Shown one piece after another: positions 63,786-64,000 of a stretch of 64,000 bases of DNA. This DNA comes from Paralvinella palmiformis (Eukaryota > Annelida > Polychaeta > Terebellida > Alvinellidae). Position numbers and translations under genes: made by a program. The DNA is taken from positions 603,465-667,464 of the forward strand of contig JAODUP010000105.1 of assembly GCA_025642065.1 (NCBI GenBank), given 5' to 3'. The notes below the pieces were generated by a model, which ran no database searches, had not been told where the DNA came from, and worked only from the letters and a program-made list of their open reading frames with translations. Positions within the stretch are counted from its first letter, which is position 1. Each line of letters begins with the position of its first letter.

Positions 63786-63866
63786 GCTGCGATGGCCGAG
63801 TGGTTAAGGCGTTGGACTCGAAATCCAATGGGATATTCCCGCGCAAGTTCGAATCCTGTTCGCAGC
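63786..63866 (+). tRNA. tRNA-Ser (CGA anticodon), second copy
   Basis: 81 nt, same sequence as 58405-58485 apart from one G-to-A change in the T-stem (GCAAG instead of GCAGG), which creates one A-C mismatch. Acceptor stem, box A, anticodon CGA, variable arm and GTTCGAATCC box B are intact, and a TTTT run follows about 15 nt downstream. Function is possible but less certain than for the first copy. Confidence 0.8.
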
Positions 63867-64000
63867 GTGCTTTCTCCTTTTGAAAACAAATTCATTTTAT
63901 GTCTCCAAGTGATAATACTTATCATAATGTTTCATCCAATTAATCACCAAAGATGAGTATTATTTTGAAACTCTAACATTCACAATAGGCATAGCACATA

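Overview
The window looks like nuclear DNA of an invertebrate animal, most plausibly a mollusc or another lophotrochozoan. It is AT-rich, has long introns with GT/AG junctions, (CA)n/(TA)n/(GA)n microsatellites, several families of short transposons, tRNA-derived SINE-like repeats, and animal gene families. The mollusc assignment is inference from repeat content and protein flavour.

Layout. 1-4012 (+): the 3' end of a multi-exon gene whose last exons resemble cyclic nucleotide-binding domain-containing protein 2 (CNBD2). 4013-6600: no recognised gene; microsatellites and a 0.13-kb direct duplication. 6601-17195 (-): complete seven-exon gene for the mitochondrial F1-ATP synthase gamma subunit (ATP5F1C, 291 codons), with a LINE scrap and an antisense retrocopy-like block in its introns. 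17196-18078: short divergent promoter region. 18079-23141 (+): four coding exons of a MALSU1/RsfS-type mitochondrial ribosome assembly factor (336 aa). 24460-57731 (-): a complete 23-coding-exon sortilin gene (SORT1, 891 aa with every exon, 833 aa if one cassette exon is skipped). Its introns hold a CR1-like pseudogene, a hAT-like element, a TACC/GGTA element, MITE copies and SINE-like repeats. 58405-63866: serine tRNA genes or pseudogenes on both sides of a decayed Ty3/gypsy-type retrotransposon.

How the genes relate. ATP5F1C and MALSU1 are head-to-head, less than 0.9 kb apart at their start codons, and both encode mitochondrial proteins, so a shared promoter is plausible. MALSU1 and SORT1 converge, with 3' ends about 0.6-1.3 kb apart. 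Sortilin is a type I sorting receptor. Signal peptide, furin-type propeptide site, Asp-box propeller, ten-cysteine module, membrane helix, YxxPhi motif and terminal acidic-dileucine motif can all be read from consecutive exons in consistent splice phase.

Most notable: (i) a phase-neutral 174-nt exon in the sortilin tail that duplicates the acidic cluster just before the final DLLE; (ii) the serine-tRNA neighbourhood around a retroelement whose primer-binding site looks complementary to a different serine tRNA; (iii) several unnamed short transposons with readable terminal inverted repeats, one carrying a P2X7-tail-like coding block. I found no CRISPR array, no operon and no clearly new multi-gene system. 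Exon boundaries were set by reading splice signals and checking phase by hand; there is no transcript support here.
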